Numbered from the stretch's first letter, positions 45,193-54,204 are shown. The stretch is 64,000 nucleotides of DNA from Phytoactinopolyspora halotolerans (GCF_010550675.1 NZ_JAAGOA010000010.1:167587-231586); one strand, 5' to 3'. The notes: a model not told the origin generated them from the letters alone. Numbers and translations are program-made.

Positions 45193-46484
45193 GAGTTAGC
45201 GGCCAAAATGTGTGTCTGTTCTCGGGCGTGTCATGGTCGTCCGGCCCAGCCTTTGCGGGCCCAGAGGCCTTCTTCGGCGGTGGGGTGGATGTCGTATTCG
45301 ACGGGCCCGATGGGCTCGTTTCGTGGTTCGCGGTGGCGCGGGGTGTTTGGGGTGTAGTGCTCGGGGTTGATGAGTTTGGCTGGTGCCTTGTGGTGTTCGG
45401 AGTGCAGGTAGAGGTACCACTCGATCGCGCGGCGTTGGTGTTCGCAGGTCATGCCGCGGTGCGTGGCGAGCAGGCGGCGTAGCTGGGCGTTGATGCCGCC
45501 TTCGATCCAGTTGGTGGTGGAGGCGATCTGCAGGTCGGCCAGGTCGGGGTCGAGGTAGGTGAACAGGGTCTGCTCACGGGCTAGACGTTGCAGCAGGCGG
45601 TAGGCCTTGCGCAGGTTGGCGTGGGTGTACCACCAGGTCTGGGTGGGTTTGACCCAGGACGGCGCCAGGGTGTCGTCGCTGCGGTAGGTGCGCTGACGGG
45701 TCAGGTGCCCGTAGAGCTCGTGCCAGGCGTTGAGCCCGACCAGCCATTTGGCGGCGTCGTCGGGCTCTGGTAGCCGGGTGAGCTGCTTACCCAGGGCCCA
45801 CAGGGCTTTGCCGGCGTCGGTGCGCGGCTTGGACGTGAGGTAGGTGCGCATGTTGCGTTGCACGTGGACCAGGCACCGCTGGACCCGGGTGGTGGCCCAG
45901 CACTCGCCCAGCGCGGCGTGGATGCCACGGCCGCCATCGGTGACCACGACGCGTGGAGCGGGCAGGGTGTTCATCAACGCCGCCCAGACGACCTTTTTCT
46001 CCTGGTCACACCACTGCCACGCGATCGGGTGCCCACGCGTGATGGCGATCAGGCAGCACCAGCCGCCGGAGAGGTAGATCCCGTCGAGCTGGACGCAGTC
46101 GTAGACCTCGCCGGTCACCGCGATCGACGGCTCAACGCGCCAGCACCACGCGCTCTGGCGGCGAAATGAGCGTGCCGAGGCCGGTGTGGTGTCGTGTTGG
46201 CAGCCGGTACCCGTCAGCCACGCCACAAACGCCTCGAGCTGCCCCCGGCGTGTCACATCCGGGCGTGACCGCGTCGACGATGCTCCACACGAGGCACATC
46301 GCCACCTCGTCCGTCCCGCTGATGTCGTGCCGTTGCGCTTGAGCCGACCGCCACATACCACGCACTTACCTGATCTCCTAGCACCCTTCACGATTAAGGG
46401 TTCTAAGGCATAATCACACCCAAATCGTGGAGGCTGACCAGCCAAAACACCCCGTCAACGGACACACATTTTGGCCGCTAACCC
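45193..46484 (-). mobile_element. Complete insertion sequence, IS256 superfamily (IS1249-like)
   Basis: A 1292-bp element. Its 28-bp terminal inverted repeats differ at 2 positions: 45193-45220 starts GAGTTAGCGGCCAAAATGTG, and 46457-46484 is the complement starting GGGTTAGCGGCCAAAATGTG. The 8-bp sequence CGACTTCA occurs directly outside both ends (45185-45192 and 46485-46492), the expected target duplication length for IS256. One transposase gene fills the element. It is inserted into the 3' part of the DUF3800 gene. Confidence 0.92.
45231..46391 (-). CDS. IS1249-like DDE transposase
   Basis: A 386-residue transposase. The N-terminal zinc ribbon CVVCGGRLKRNGTTSAGRTRW has a second CASC pair. 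Catalytic acids are Asp in CVQLDGIYLSGG, Asp in VVVTDGGRGIHAAL and Glu in NWIEGGINAQLRRLL. HTH-like and helical insert regions lie between. I use GTG at 46391; a TTG at 46445 would extend it by 18 residues. The element has intact ends and an intact gene, so it may be active. Confidence 0.9.
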   Translation of the reverse strand: MKGARRSGKCVVCGGRLKRNGTTSAGRTRWRCASCGASSTRSRPDVTRRGQLEAFVAWLTGTGCQHDTTPASARSFRRQSAWCWRVEPSIAVTGEVYDCVQLDGIYLSGGWCCLIAITRGHPIAWQWCDQEKKVVWAALMNTLPAPRVVVTDGGRGIHAALGECWATTRVQRCLVHVQRNMRTYLTSKPRTDAGKALWALGKQLTRLPEPDDAAKWLVGLNAWHELYGHLTRQRTYRSDDTLAPSWVKPTQTWWYTHANLRKAYRLLQRLAREQTLFTYLDPDLADLQIASTTNWIEGGINAQLRRLLATHRGMTCEHQRRAIEWYLYLHSEHHKAPAKLINPEHYTPNTPRHREPRNEPIGPVEYDIHPTAEEGLWARKGWAGRP

Positions 46485-47222
46485 CGACTTCACCTCCAGC
46501 CACATCCGCTCATCACACACAGTGGCGTTGTTCTTGCCTGGTGGCTGCACCCGCCTGAAGGCTGCATACGCCACGAGGTCAGCGGCTTGGATGAAGTACG
46601 AGAGTTCGGATCGCCTTGAGACCGGATCCTCAACTAGGAGATCCGCGGCAACATGCCCATCGCTGCCCGTAGCGCAACTCTCGCGCGCCAACCGGTACAG
46701 CGTCCGAACCTTGTGATCCTCACCGTTGTCATGAACCAACATGATGGGGTGCCCCCTGTTCACGGAACGGATGGCTAGCTGGCGGATCAGCTCTTGCCAT
46801 GCGATCGTAAACGGATCTGCGCTCAGTGGCTGTTCCTTGTCGACGACGACGCCAAACACCCCTGTAGACACCAGAGCGAGTACCTTCATGACCCGGCGGT
46901 AGATATCTCTGAGTTGCCTATCACCGAGGCCACTACCCTTGAGCGTTCCTCTTGGCCGAATCAAGTAGTACGCCTTCAATTCGTCTCTCAGACGCACACC
47001 GTAAACTTGCTTGATGTCACGTCGCGTCTCTGTCAGCGCTTCCAAGCGCAGCGCCCAATCATCAACGGGTATGAGGTGACATCCGAGCGTGAAAGTACGA
47101 CTTCCACCTCTGGCTACGTCACCGGTGTTCCCAGTCTCGTCCACGTAGGCGAACTCAAGCGCGGGCGCATTGTTGCTGGCCGCCAGGTCATTGAGACGTT
47201 CCGGCGTCAATATCGAGCTCAT
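46455..47222 (-). pseudogene. DUF3800 protein, C-terminus replaced by IS sequence
   Basis: The DUF3800 domain starts FAYVDETGNTGD, with further blocks GVVVDKEQPL, IMLVHDNGEDHK and SYFIQAADLVAYAAFRR. The conserved acidic residues suggest an RNase-H-like nuclease fold. The last nine codons (LAAKMCVR and stop) are IS sequence. Removing the IS and one target copy joins codon TCG at 46485-46487 to 45184-45053 and restores 43 residues beginning AWLTEVSQSRSDGIVVRPKE, for a 289-residue protein. The gene has lower GC than its neighbours, suggesting transfer. DUF3800 genes are often found near defence or mobile genes. Whether the truncated protein works is unknown. Confidence 0.85.
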
Positions 47223-47370
47223 CCGTCACCGCCCGTTGCCGGAGCGGTGGTCGCGCTGTTGGGCATAGCGGGTCCTCTCAACACCTGCATGCGAACCAAG
47301 TCTTGAAAGACGCTACACTACGCTACCGACAACATCGACGCGTCAAACGCGACTTACTATACTCAAATGT

Positions 47371-47405
47371 GCCCTAGACAAGCATTGTCTAGGGCAACCT
47401 AGACA
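47371..47405. promoter_or_regulatory. Overlapping palindromes upstream of DUF3800
   Basis: GCCCTAGACAA-GCA-TTGTCTAGGGC (47371-47395) is a perfect 11-bp dyad. TGTCTAGG-GCAA-CCTAGACA (47386-47405) is a second dyad sharing the middle half-site. On the minus strand TATAGT at about 47355-47360 could be the DUF3800 -10, placing the dyads over its -35 region. I infer a repressor operator. Confidence 0.65.
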
Positions 47406-47414
47406 GGAACCTTT

Positions 47415-47452
47415 AAACTGCGTTGACAGCGCAGTTTCAGCGAAGCTACAGT
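47415..47452 (+). promoter_or_regulatory. Promoter of small RNA B with palindrome over the -35 box
   Basis: TTGACA (47423-47428) and TACAGT (47447-47452), 18-bp spacer, form a strong sigma-A type promoter. AAACTGCG (47415-47422) and CGCAGTTT (47430-47437) are an exact inverted pair that brackets the -35 element, as an operator would. Confidence 0.7.
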
Positions 47453-47458
47453 GCTGCG

Positions 47459-47535
47459 TGCTGGCCGAGCCGGGCGAATGTCCGGGCGTAGGTCAGAGGT
47501 CAAGGGGCGCTCCGTGAGGGCGCCCTTCTTCCTTT
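47459..47535 (+). ncRNA. Small RNA B, paralog of the RNA at 45060-45131
   Basis: About 75 nt: GTGCTGGCCGA, hairpin CCGGG-cgaatg-TCCGG (47470-47485), linker GTAGGTCAGAGGTCAAGGG, and terminator hairpin GGGCGCTC/GGGCGCCC with loop CGTGA, followed by TTCTTCCTTT. Pairs A-T and C-G in RNA A's first stem are G-C and G-U here, and the terminator stem is likewise re-paired. The conserved linker and 5' end suggest one function in trans. The remainder of the gap 47223-47661 holds only the operators described separately. Confidence 0.65.
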
Positions 47536-47661
47536 CCAGGCACGACACGTATGGCGTCGTTCGTGCATCCGGTGGTAGGACGAGCCACCGTCTCGATCAT
47601 GTCGGAAGGCCGATGCTCCAGAAGTCGAGTCCGACACCGGCCGTCGTCACGGGCAACCCGA

Positions 47662-48486
47662 TCACCCATGCGCGTGGGACCGCGACACGCGTACGTCGTC
47701 GCCAGGTTCGACACCGAGGCTCGATGCGGCATCGCCCTGGTTCGTCGCCAACGACAGATAGCCATGCGAATCGACGTACACCAGGTGCTCACCCGGCGCG
47801 ACATCGGCGAAGATGCGGCCGAGCAGAACGTCGTGGTGCACCGGCCCACCAGAGACGGTGACGTCGACGCGGTCGCCGACGGCCAGACCGGCCTCATTCA
47901 GGTGATCGGCACGTGCGGCCAGCGCCACGTTTCCGAAGTGATCGACCAGATGCGCCTCGGTCTCGACGACGCCGGCCCGGGCTCGAGCTCGCGGCGTCGG
48001 CAGCCGGACCAGGTCCTCCACCGATACGGCAGGGCCGAGTGCCCTCAGCGGCACGCCGGCGGCGACGTGTGCCGCCGCCGGCGCGAAGATGTCCCGTCCG
48101 TGGAACGTCGCCGCATCACCGCCGAGCCGGTACTCCGGCGCGGTCAGCTCGACCGCCGCCGATGCACCGCCCAGGGCGTCCGCCGCCCACACCAGCAGCC
48201 CGTTGTCCGGGCCGACCAGCACCGACTCCCCGGCCTGCAGGGCAACGCCGCGACGCTCGGAACCGACGCCCGGATCGACCACCCCCACGATCACCGACGC
48301 AGGCAGATACGGCACGGTCTGCTCCAGCACCACCGCACCGTGGCGCACATCCTGCGGCGGTACGGCATGGGTGACGTCGATGACACGCGCGTCTGGAACG
48401 ATGCGCGCGATCACCCCGTGGCACGCCGCGACGAACCCGTCGTGGTAGCCATAGTCGGTCAGAAACGCCAGCCAGCCGTACCGCAT
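47662..48486 (-). CDS. S-adenosyl-L-methionine hydrolase / hydroxide adenosyltransferase (DUF62)
   Basis: A 274-residue enzyme that cleaves SAM to adenosine and methionine using hydroxide. N-terminal LTDYGYHDGFVAACHGVI and ARVIDVTHAVPPQDVRHGA carry the Asp and His residues of the family, with VVDPGVGSERRGVAL and VGPDNGLLVWAADALGG in the centre and FHGRDIFAPAAAHVA next. The C-terminal beta domain ends at residue 274. It lacks the insertion loop of chlorinases and fluorinases. It starts 9 bp after the CNNM gene stop on the same strand and is probably in its operon. Confidence 0.93.
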   Translation of the reverse strand: MRYGWLAFLTDYGYHDGFVAACHGVIARIVPDARVIDVTHAVPPQDVRHGAVVLEQTVPYLPASVIVGVVDPGVGSERRGVALQAGESVLVGPDNGLLVWAADALGGASAAVELTAPEYRLGGDAATFHGRDIFAPAAAHVAAGVPLRALGPAVSVEDLVRLPTPRARARAGVVETEAHLVDHFGNVALAARADHLNEAGLAVGDRVDVTVSGGPVHHDVLLGRIFADVAPGEHLVYVDSHGYLSLATNQGDAASSLGVEPGDDVRVSRSHAHG

Positions 48487-48495
48487 GTGCCTCGC

Positions 48496-49512
48496 CTACG
48501 CCGACACCAGAATCTTGGTGACCAGGTCGTCCATCGTCACCATGCCGACCTCGCGCTGCGCGCCGTCGCGCACGACGCCGAGCTGTGCCCGATTCCGGCG
48601 CAGGACCTCGGCGGCGGTCGCCAGATCCGCATCGACCGAGACCGAGGGGATCGGACGCGCCATCGCACCCGCGGACCAGGCCGCATCGACACCGCGGCCG
48701 GCGAGCGCTTCGCGCGCATGCACCGCGCCGATGATCGTGCCGGATGCGTCGCGCACGACCAGCCGGGTGTGCCGGCGCTGCGTGGCGATGTCCAGCACGT
48801 CCTGTGGTCCCGCGTCCGCGCCGACGCTGACGACCCGGTCCAGCGGCACCATGACCTGCCCGACGGCGGCGCCGGGGCCACCCAGCGCACGGGTCAGCAG
48901 ACCGTGCTGCTCGTCGCTGACCAGGCCGAGCCGCTGCGACTCCGACACCAGCTGGTGGATCTGCTCCCGGTTGCGGACCGTCACCACCTCGTCGCGAGGT
49001 TGCACCCGCACGAGCCGCACCAGCACGTTGGTGAGGCCGTTCAACGCCACCAGCACGAATCTCACGATGGCCGCGTAGAACCGGAAGGCGGGACCGAGCA
49101 TCATCGCCGATCGCTCCGGATGGGCGATCGCCCACGACTTGGGCGCCATCTCGCCGACGACGACGTGCAGGAACGTCACGATCGCCAGCGCCAGCACCAA
49201 CGCGGCGACGTCCGCCGCCGCGTGCGGCATGCCGAGCGCGGACATCGGCGGCTCCAGCAGGTGGTGCAGGGCCGGCTCGCTGACCATACCGAGCCCGATC
49301 ATCACCATCGTGATGCCGAGTTGCGCGCCGGCCAGCATCAGGGACAGCTCCCGCACCCCGTTCAGCGCCGCTCTGGCGCCCCGTTTCTTGTCGGCCACCG
49401 CCTGCTCAAGGCGGTGCCGGGCCGCACCCACCAAGGCGAACTCCGCGGCGACGAAGAACCCGCTCGCCACGAACAGCAGGCCGGTGACGAGCAGAGCGGT
49501 GCCGGCGCTCAT
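48496..49512 (-). CDS. CNNM/CorC-type membrane protein with CBS domains
   Basis: A 338-residue protein. The N-terminal CNNM (DUF21) domain has three or four helices, from ALLVTGLLFVASGFFVAAEF to VLALAIVTFLHVVVGEMAPK. Two CBS repeats follow, VMVPLDRVVSV and the VSVDADLATAAEVLRR region. It lacks the C-terminal CorC/HlyC domain of its partner. Its ATG overlaps the stop of the neighbouring CNNM gene (ATGA). Such pairs are thought to act in divalent cation (Mg or Co) handling; the direction of transport is not settled. Confidence 0.92.
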   Translation of the reverse strand: MSAGTALLVTGLLFVASGFFVAAEFALVGAARHRLEQAVADKKRGARAALNGVRELSLMLAGAQLGITMVMIGLGMVSEPALHHLLEPPMSALGMPHAAADVAALVLALAIVTFLHVVVGEMAPKSWAIAHPERSAMMLGPAFRFYAAIVRFVLVALNGLTNVLVRLVRVQPRDEVVTVRNREQIHQLVSESQRLGLVSDEQHGLLTRALGGPGAAVGQVMVPLDRVVSVGADAGPQDVLDIATQRRHTRLVVRDASGTIIGAVHAREALAGRGVDAAWSAGAMARPIPSVSVDADLATAAEVLRRNRAQLGVVRDGAQREVGMVTMDDLVTKILVSA

Positions 49513-50837
49513 TGCTGCACCTCCACCGCTTCGCGGAGCCGGACGCGCTCCGGCACCCGGCGGCTCACCGTCACCACGTCGATCTGGACGCGGTGCAGCT
49601 CGTCGCCACGGGGGAGCTCCAGCTCCAGCGACTCGCCGGGCTCAGCCAGCCGGCCCAGCTCCGCCAGGATCAGCCCGCCCACCGTGTCGTAATCCTCCGA
49701 ATCCGGAAGATCCACGCCGGTATAGGCAGCGGCCTCGTCGACACGCAGGCCGGCGTCGAGTTCCCACCAGCCGTCGACCAGCACCGCTGGGACGGCCTCT
49801 TCATCGGTCTCGTCCTCGATCTCGCCGACCAGCTCCTCGGCGATGTCCTCCAGGGTGATGATGCCGGCCAACCCGCCGTACTCGTCGAGTACGCAGGCGA
49901 ACTCGTCATCGCGCTGCTGCATCCGCTTGACCAACGGAAGCAGGGCCATGCTGTCCGGCACCACCAGCGCCAGCCGGGCGACGTCCCCGGCGGTGGAGGA
50001 CGCGATCATGTGCTGCGGCAGTCGCATGATCTCCCGCACACCGACCACGCCGACGATGTCGTCCGTGGTCTCCCCCAGAACCGGGTAGTTGGAGTGTCCG
50101 CGTTGGCGGATCAATTCGATCACCGACTCCACCGGCGCTGAAGCGTGCACACTGATGACGTCCGGGCGCGGCACCATCGCCTCGCCCGCCGAGTGCTCGG
50201 TGAAACCGATCGCCCGGCCGAGCACGTCGGACAGGTGCGCCGACAGCGACCCTTGCTGCTCGGCCTCGCCGATGATGTGACCGAGTTCCTCCAGCGTCGC
50301 GCCGTGGTGCAGTTCCTCCACCGGCTCGATGCCGACCCAGCGCAGCAACCGGTTCGCCGAGTTGTCGAACAGCCGGATCACCGGGCCGCTCACCGCCAGG
50401 TAGACGTGGGTGGACGGGGCGAGCGCCTTGGCCAGCGTCTCCGCCTTGGCCAAGGCCAGGTTCTTGGGGAACAGTTCGCCCAGCACCATCTGGATGACCG
50501 TGGCCAGTACGAACGCCACACCGACCGTGACCCCCGTGATAGCGGCGTCGGGCAGCCCGATCGCCTCCAAGACCGGACGCAGCACCTCGGCGAACGCCGG
50601 CTCGGCGATGAACCCGACGATCAGCGCCGTGACCGTGATGCCGACCTGAGCGGCGGAGAGCATGAACGACAGCCGTTCCATCACCCGCACGGCCGACGCC
50701 GCACGCTTGTCTCCGGCTGCGGCTTGCCGCGCCAATTCGATCCGGTCGGCCGAGACGTAGGCGAACTCCTGCGCCACGAAGTAGGCAGTGCCGAACGTCA
50801 ACAGAAAGACGGCGAGAATTCCCAGCACAGCGCTCAT
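49509..50837 (-). CDS. CNNM/HlyC-CorC family protein with CBS and transporter-associated domains
   Basis: A 442-residue protein: CNNM helices (AVLGILAVFLLTFGTAYFVA to VQMVLGELFPKNLALAKAE-like), two CBS domains (AMVPRPDVISVHA; YPVLGETTDDIVGVVGV; VLDEYGGLAGIITLEDI) and the C-terminal CorC_HlyC domain (WELDAGLRVDEAAAYTGVDLP). It is the first gene of a three-gene leftward set with the shorter CNNM protein and SAM hydrolase. The 181-bp upstream gap to valS should hold the promoter. Confidence 0.93.
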   Translation of the reverse strand: MSAVLGILAVFLLTFGTAYFVAQEFAYVSADRIELARQAAAGDKRAASAVRVMERLSFMLSAAQVGITVTALIVGFIAEPAFAEVLRPVLEAIGLPDAAITGVTVGVAFVLATVIQMVLGELFPKNLALAKAETLAKALAPSTHVYLAVSGPVIRLFDNSANRLLRWVGIEPVEELHHGATLEELGHIIGEAEQQGSLSAHLSDVLGRAIGFTEHSAGEAMVPRPDVISVHASAPVESVIELIRQRGHSNYPVLGETTDDIVGVVGVREIMRLPQHMIASSTAGDVARLALVVPDSMALLPLVKRMQQRDDEFACVLDEYGGLAGIITLEDIAEELVGEIEDETDEEAVPAVLVDGWWELDAGLRVDEAAAYTGVDLPDSEDYDTVGGLILAELGRLAEPGESLELELPRGDELHRVQIDVVTVSRRVPERVRLREAVEVQQ

Positions 50838-51018
50838 CGGCCACTCCGGCGCTGCGGGACCTGCTCAATCCAAGATGAGCCGGGGTTGTGACTTGAAGCG
50901 TCCGACACGGCGGACACAACTCCTTCCAGAATCAGCTCCCAGGTTCGGAGCACTGGAGACTAGCGTAACCTCAACCCACACCGGATGCGCGACAAGGCAG
51001 CCACCAGGTGGACACACC

Positions 51019-53607
51019 CTAGTCGCGGACCTCTTCGTGCAGCTCAGCCCGGGTCTCGCCGTCGTCGTCGGCGACGGTCATGGTCAGCTCGCCGATCCGG
51101 CCGGCAGCACGGAGATCCCGCTGGGCGAGGCGGATCCGGTCGACATGACCGTCCGGGAGCCGAAGCGACACGTGACCCAGCGAAGCGCGCATCGACAGCC
51201 GGTGTGCGTTCTTCAAGCCACGCACCGCGGACAGCGCCGCGCCGACAGCCGACAGGACCTGAGGGTCCCCGCCCGCGGGCAGTTCGTCCTGGGTCGGCCA
51301 CTCGGCGCGATGCACCGATCCGTCATGCGTCCACGACCACACCTCCTCGGTGACGAACGGCATGAACGGCGCCAGCAGCCGCAGCTGGATCGACAGCGCC
51401 AAGTCGAGCGCGGCACGCGCCGAGGCCGCGCCCTCGCCCGATCCGTCGCGCTCCTCGTCTCCGTAGGCCCGTTCCTTGACCAGCTCCAGGTAATCGTCAC
51501 AGAAGGTCCAGAAGAATCGCTCGATGGCTTCCAGGGCGGTGGTGTAGTCGTAGCCGTCCAGCGCTTCCGTCGCCACGCGCATCGCCTCGCCCAGAGCCGC
51601 CAGCATGCTGAGATCGAGTGGATCGGTAATCTCGGCCGTTCCGGGCGGCGTAGCACCGCGATCCGCCAGGCCACGGATGAACCGCCCCGCGTTGAGCACC
51701 TTCATCGCCAGCCTGCGCCCGACCTTCATCTGCGCCTCGTCGAACGGGGTGTCCCGGCCCGGGCGCGCGCCCGCCGCCCGCCAGCGGACCGCGTCTGCGC
51801 CGTACCGCTCGATGACACCGACCGGCGTCGTGGCGTTCCCGACCGACTTGCCCATCTTCTTCCGGTCCGGGTCCACCACGAAGCCGGAGATGGCGACCCG
51901 CCGCCACGGCAATGAGCCGTTCTCCAGATGTGCCCGCAGCACACACGAGAACAGCCAGGTCCGGATGATCTCGTGCGCCTGAGCATGCAGATCCATCGGG
52001 AAGGTCCGGGCGAACAGGTCCGGATCGCGTTCCCACCCGCACACGATCTGCGGCGTCAGCGACGACGTCGCCCAGGTGTCCATCACGTCCGGGTCCGCCA
52101 CGAACCCTCCCGGTGTCCCGCGCTGCGACTCGTCATACCCGGGCGGGGCCTCCGAGGCGGGGTCGACCGGCAGGTCGGCCTCCGCCGGCGACAGCGGCTC
52201 GTCGTAGCGAGGACACCCGTCGGCGTCCAACGGATACCAGACGGGGATCGGGACGCCGAAATAGCGCTGCCGACTGATCAACCAGTCACCGGTCAGCCCG
52301 CCGACCCAATGCTCATAACGATGGCGCATGTAGTCCGGCACCCAGGCCAGCTCACGTCCCCGGTCCAGCATCTGACGGCGCAGCCCGCTGTCCCGCCCGC
52401 CGTTGCCGATGTACCACTGGCGACTGGTGACGATCTCCAGCGGCCGGTCGCCCTTCTCATAGAACTTGACCGGGTGTGTGATCGGGCGTGGCTCGCCGAC
52501 CAGCAGTCCCGTCTCCCGCAGCCGCTCGACGACGCGTCGGCGCGCCTGGGCCACCGTCGATCCGGCCACCACGCGGTACGCCTCGGCCGGGACGCCGTCC
52601 GGCGCTTCGGGCAGCATGCGGCCGTCTCGCCCGATCACCGCGCGCACCGGAAGGTCGAGCTCCCGCCACCACGTCACATCGGTGACGTCGCCGAAGGTGC
52701 AGACCATGGCGATCCCGGTCCCCTTGTCCCGGTCTGCCAGCCGGTGCGCCATGATCGGCACGGCGACGTCGAACAGCGGCGTACGAGCCTGCCTGCCCAG
52801 CAGTGCCGTGTACCGCTCGTCGTCGGGATGGACCACCAGCGCGACGCAGGCCGGCAGCAGTTCCGGACGCGTCGTGTCGACGTGGATCTCACCATCCGGC
52901 CCGGCGAACGCGATCCGGTGGAACGCCCCGGGACGTTCCCGGTCCTCCAGCTCCGCCTGCGCGACCGCGGTTTGAAAGGTGACGTCCCACAACGTCGGCG
53001 CCTCCGCCTGGTACGCCTCGCCCCGCGCCAGGTTGCGCAGGAACGCGCGCTGGGAGACCGTGCGCGCGGTCTCACCGATGGTCGTGTACGTCAACGACCA
53101 GTCGACGGAGAGACCGAGACGTCGCCACAGCTCCTCGAACGTCTGCTCATCGCGCGCGGTGAGCCGCTCGCACAGCTCGATGAAGTTCTTTCGGGAGACC
53201 GGCCGCTTGGGCGTCGACGTCGATCCTCGCCTTCCGGCGTCCGGCGGTGCGGCCTGATCGTCCACGACGAACTCCGGGTCATATGGCAGCGATGGGTCGC
53301 ACCGCACGCCGTAGTAATTCTCGACCCGCCGCTCGGTGGGCAGGCCGTTGTCGTCCCAGCCCATTGGATAGAAGACGGCTCGCCCGCGCATCCGCTGATA
53401 ACGGGCGACGATGTCGGTGTGCGTGTAGGAGAAGACATGGCCCACATGCAACTCGCCCGACGCCGTGGGCGGTGGGGTGTCGATCGAGTAGACCTCATCC
53501 CGGCCGGCGGCGTGGTCGAACCGGTAGGTTCCACACTGTTCCCAGCGCTCGGACCAGGTCTCCTCGAGGCCGTCAAGGGTGGGCTTGTCCGGTGTGTGGT
53601 CGGGCAT
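51019..53607 (-). CDS. valS: Valine--tRNA ligase
   Basis: An 862-residue class I aminoacyl-tRNA synthetase. The HIGH motif reads HVGH (residues 54-57) in ASGELHVGHVFSYTHTD; the KMSKS motif is KKMGKS. The editing domain includes DTTRPELLPACVALVVHP. DALPVD-type W/KNLDP elements follow, then the helical anticodon-binding region (MKVLNAGRFIRG). A charged insertion at about residues 120-140 (RRGSTSTPKRP) marks the actinobacterial form. ATG 53607 has GGAG 8 nt upstream and the usual LDGLEETWSERWE start; ATG 53652 would add 15 residues. No C-terminal coiled coil is present, giving a length shorter than E. coli ValS. I saw no T-box upstream. Confidence 0.95.
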   Translation of the reverse strand: MPDHTPDKPTLDGLEETWSERWEQCGTYRFDHAAGRDEVYSIDTPPPTASGELHVGHVFSYTHTDIVARYQRMRGRAVFYPMGWDDNGLPTERRVENYYGVRCDPSLPYDPEFVVDDQAAPPDAGRRGSTSTPKRPVSRKNFIELCERLTARDEQTFEELWRRLGLSVDWSLTYTTIGETARTVSQRAFLRNLARGEAYQAEAPTLWDVTFQTAVAQAELEDRERPGAFHRIAFAGPDGEIHVDTTRPELLPACVALVVHPDDERYTALLGRQARTPLFDVAVPIMAHRLADRDKGTGIAMVCTFGDVTDVTWWRELDLPVRAVIGRDGRMLPEAPDGVPAEAYRVVAGSTVAQARRRVVERLRETGLLVGEPRPITHPVKFYEKGDRPLEIVTSRQWYIGNGGRDSGLRRQMLDRGRELAWVPDYMRHRYEHWVGGLTGDWLISRQRYFGVPIPVWYPLDADGCPRYDEPLSPAEADLPVDPASEAPPGYDESQRGTPGGFVADPDVMDTWATSSLTPQIVCGWERDPDLFARTFPMDLHAQAHEIIRTWLFSCVLRAHLENGSLPWRRVAISGFVVDPDRKKMGKSVGNATTPVGVIERYGADAVRWRAAGARPGRDTPFDEAQMKVGRRLAMKVLNAGRFIRGLADRGATPPGTAEITDPLDLSMLAALGEAMRVATEALDGYDYTTALEAIERFFWTFCDDYLELVKERAYGDEERDGSGEGAASARAALDLALSIQLRLLAPFMPFVTEEVWSWTHDGSVHRAEWPTQDELPAGGDPQVLSAVGAALSAVRGLKNAHRLSMRASLGHVSLRLPDGHVDRIRLAQRDLRAAGRIGELTMTVADDDGETRAELHEEVRD

Positions 53608-53823
53608 GGATGGCTCCGTACTGATCGGCCCGCCGACGCGCGGGTCACGCACGGCCGGCGAGGTGAAGGGGAAGGTGTATGAAGAATCGAACGGATGGAG
53701 GCGGCGCTCAGCGGCGCACGGATACTCGCGCCCGGACGGAGCCGGTGCGGGCGCAGATCATGATCCGGTCGAACATGCCGACAACTGTACCCGGCGACCG
53801 GCCGGCACGGGTAACCTCGATCC

Positions 53824-54198
53824 ATGCGACTGAGCCACCTCGGCCTGCCGGTCAGCGATGTGCTGCGTAGCCAGGGGTTCTACGCGTCCTACTTCGGCTT
53901 CGACCCGGATACCGCGACCCGTTTCGAGGACGACACGGTCATCATCCGCAACGCAGACGGGTTCGATCTCGCTTTCCACCCCGTCGCGCGGGTGGACCCT
54001 CAACCGGAGTTTCTGCATTTCGGTTTCCGGCTGGCCTCGGCGGAGGAAGTCCGGGGTGTACGGGAACGGCTCGAGGCGGACGGCTCGACCATCATCGACC
54101 GATGGGACGAGCCGGCCTACGTCGGCTTCAAGGTGCTCGACCCGGATGGTCACCGGGTCGAGGTCTACTGGGAGCCGCCGCAGGCCGGCCAGCTCTGA
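53824..54198 (+). CDS. VOC (glyoxalase/bleomycin-resistance/dioxygenase) family protein
   Basis: A 124-residue vicinal-oxygen-chelate protein with two beta-alpha-beta-beta-beta units: LSHLGLPVSDVLRSQGFYASY starts the first, FLHFGFRLASAEEV the second, and LDPDGHRVEVYWEPP is the usual end. His, Glu metal positions fit the superfamily, but substrate and activity cannot be read from this. It is divergent from valS, sharing a 216-bp gap. Confidence 0.88.
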   Translation: MRLSHLGLPVSDVLRSQGFYASYFGFDPDTATRFEDDTVIIRNADGFDLAFHPVARVDPQPEFLHFGFRLASAEEVRGVRERLEADGSTIIDRWDEPAYVGFKVLDPDGHRVEVYWEPPQAGQL

Positions 54199-54204
54199 CG
54201 CGGT

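Noticed and set aside
45060..47535. tRNA-derived attachment sites
   Set aside because: The two RNA copies do not fit a cloverleaf, have no TTCGA-type T-loop, and end in intrinsic terminators.
47551..49692. Plus-strand open frame of 713 codons
   Set aside because: It is a shadow of the SAM hydrolase and CNNM genes, both of which have conserved motifs.
51928..53682. Plus-strand open frame of 584 codons
   Set aside because: It is antisense to valS, which carries both class I synthetase motifs.
53608..53823. T-box riboswitch before valS
   Set aside because: I could not find the T-box core or a specifier stem in the short upstream region.
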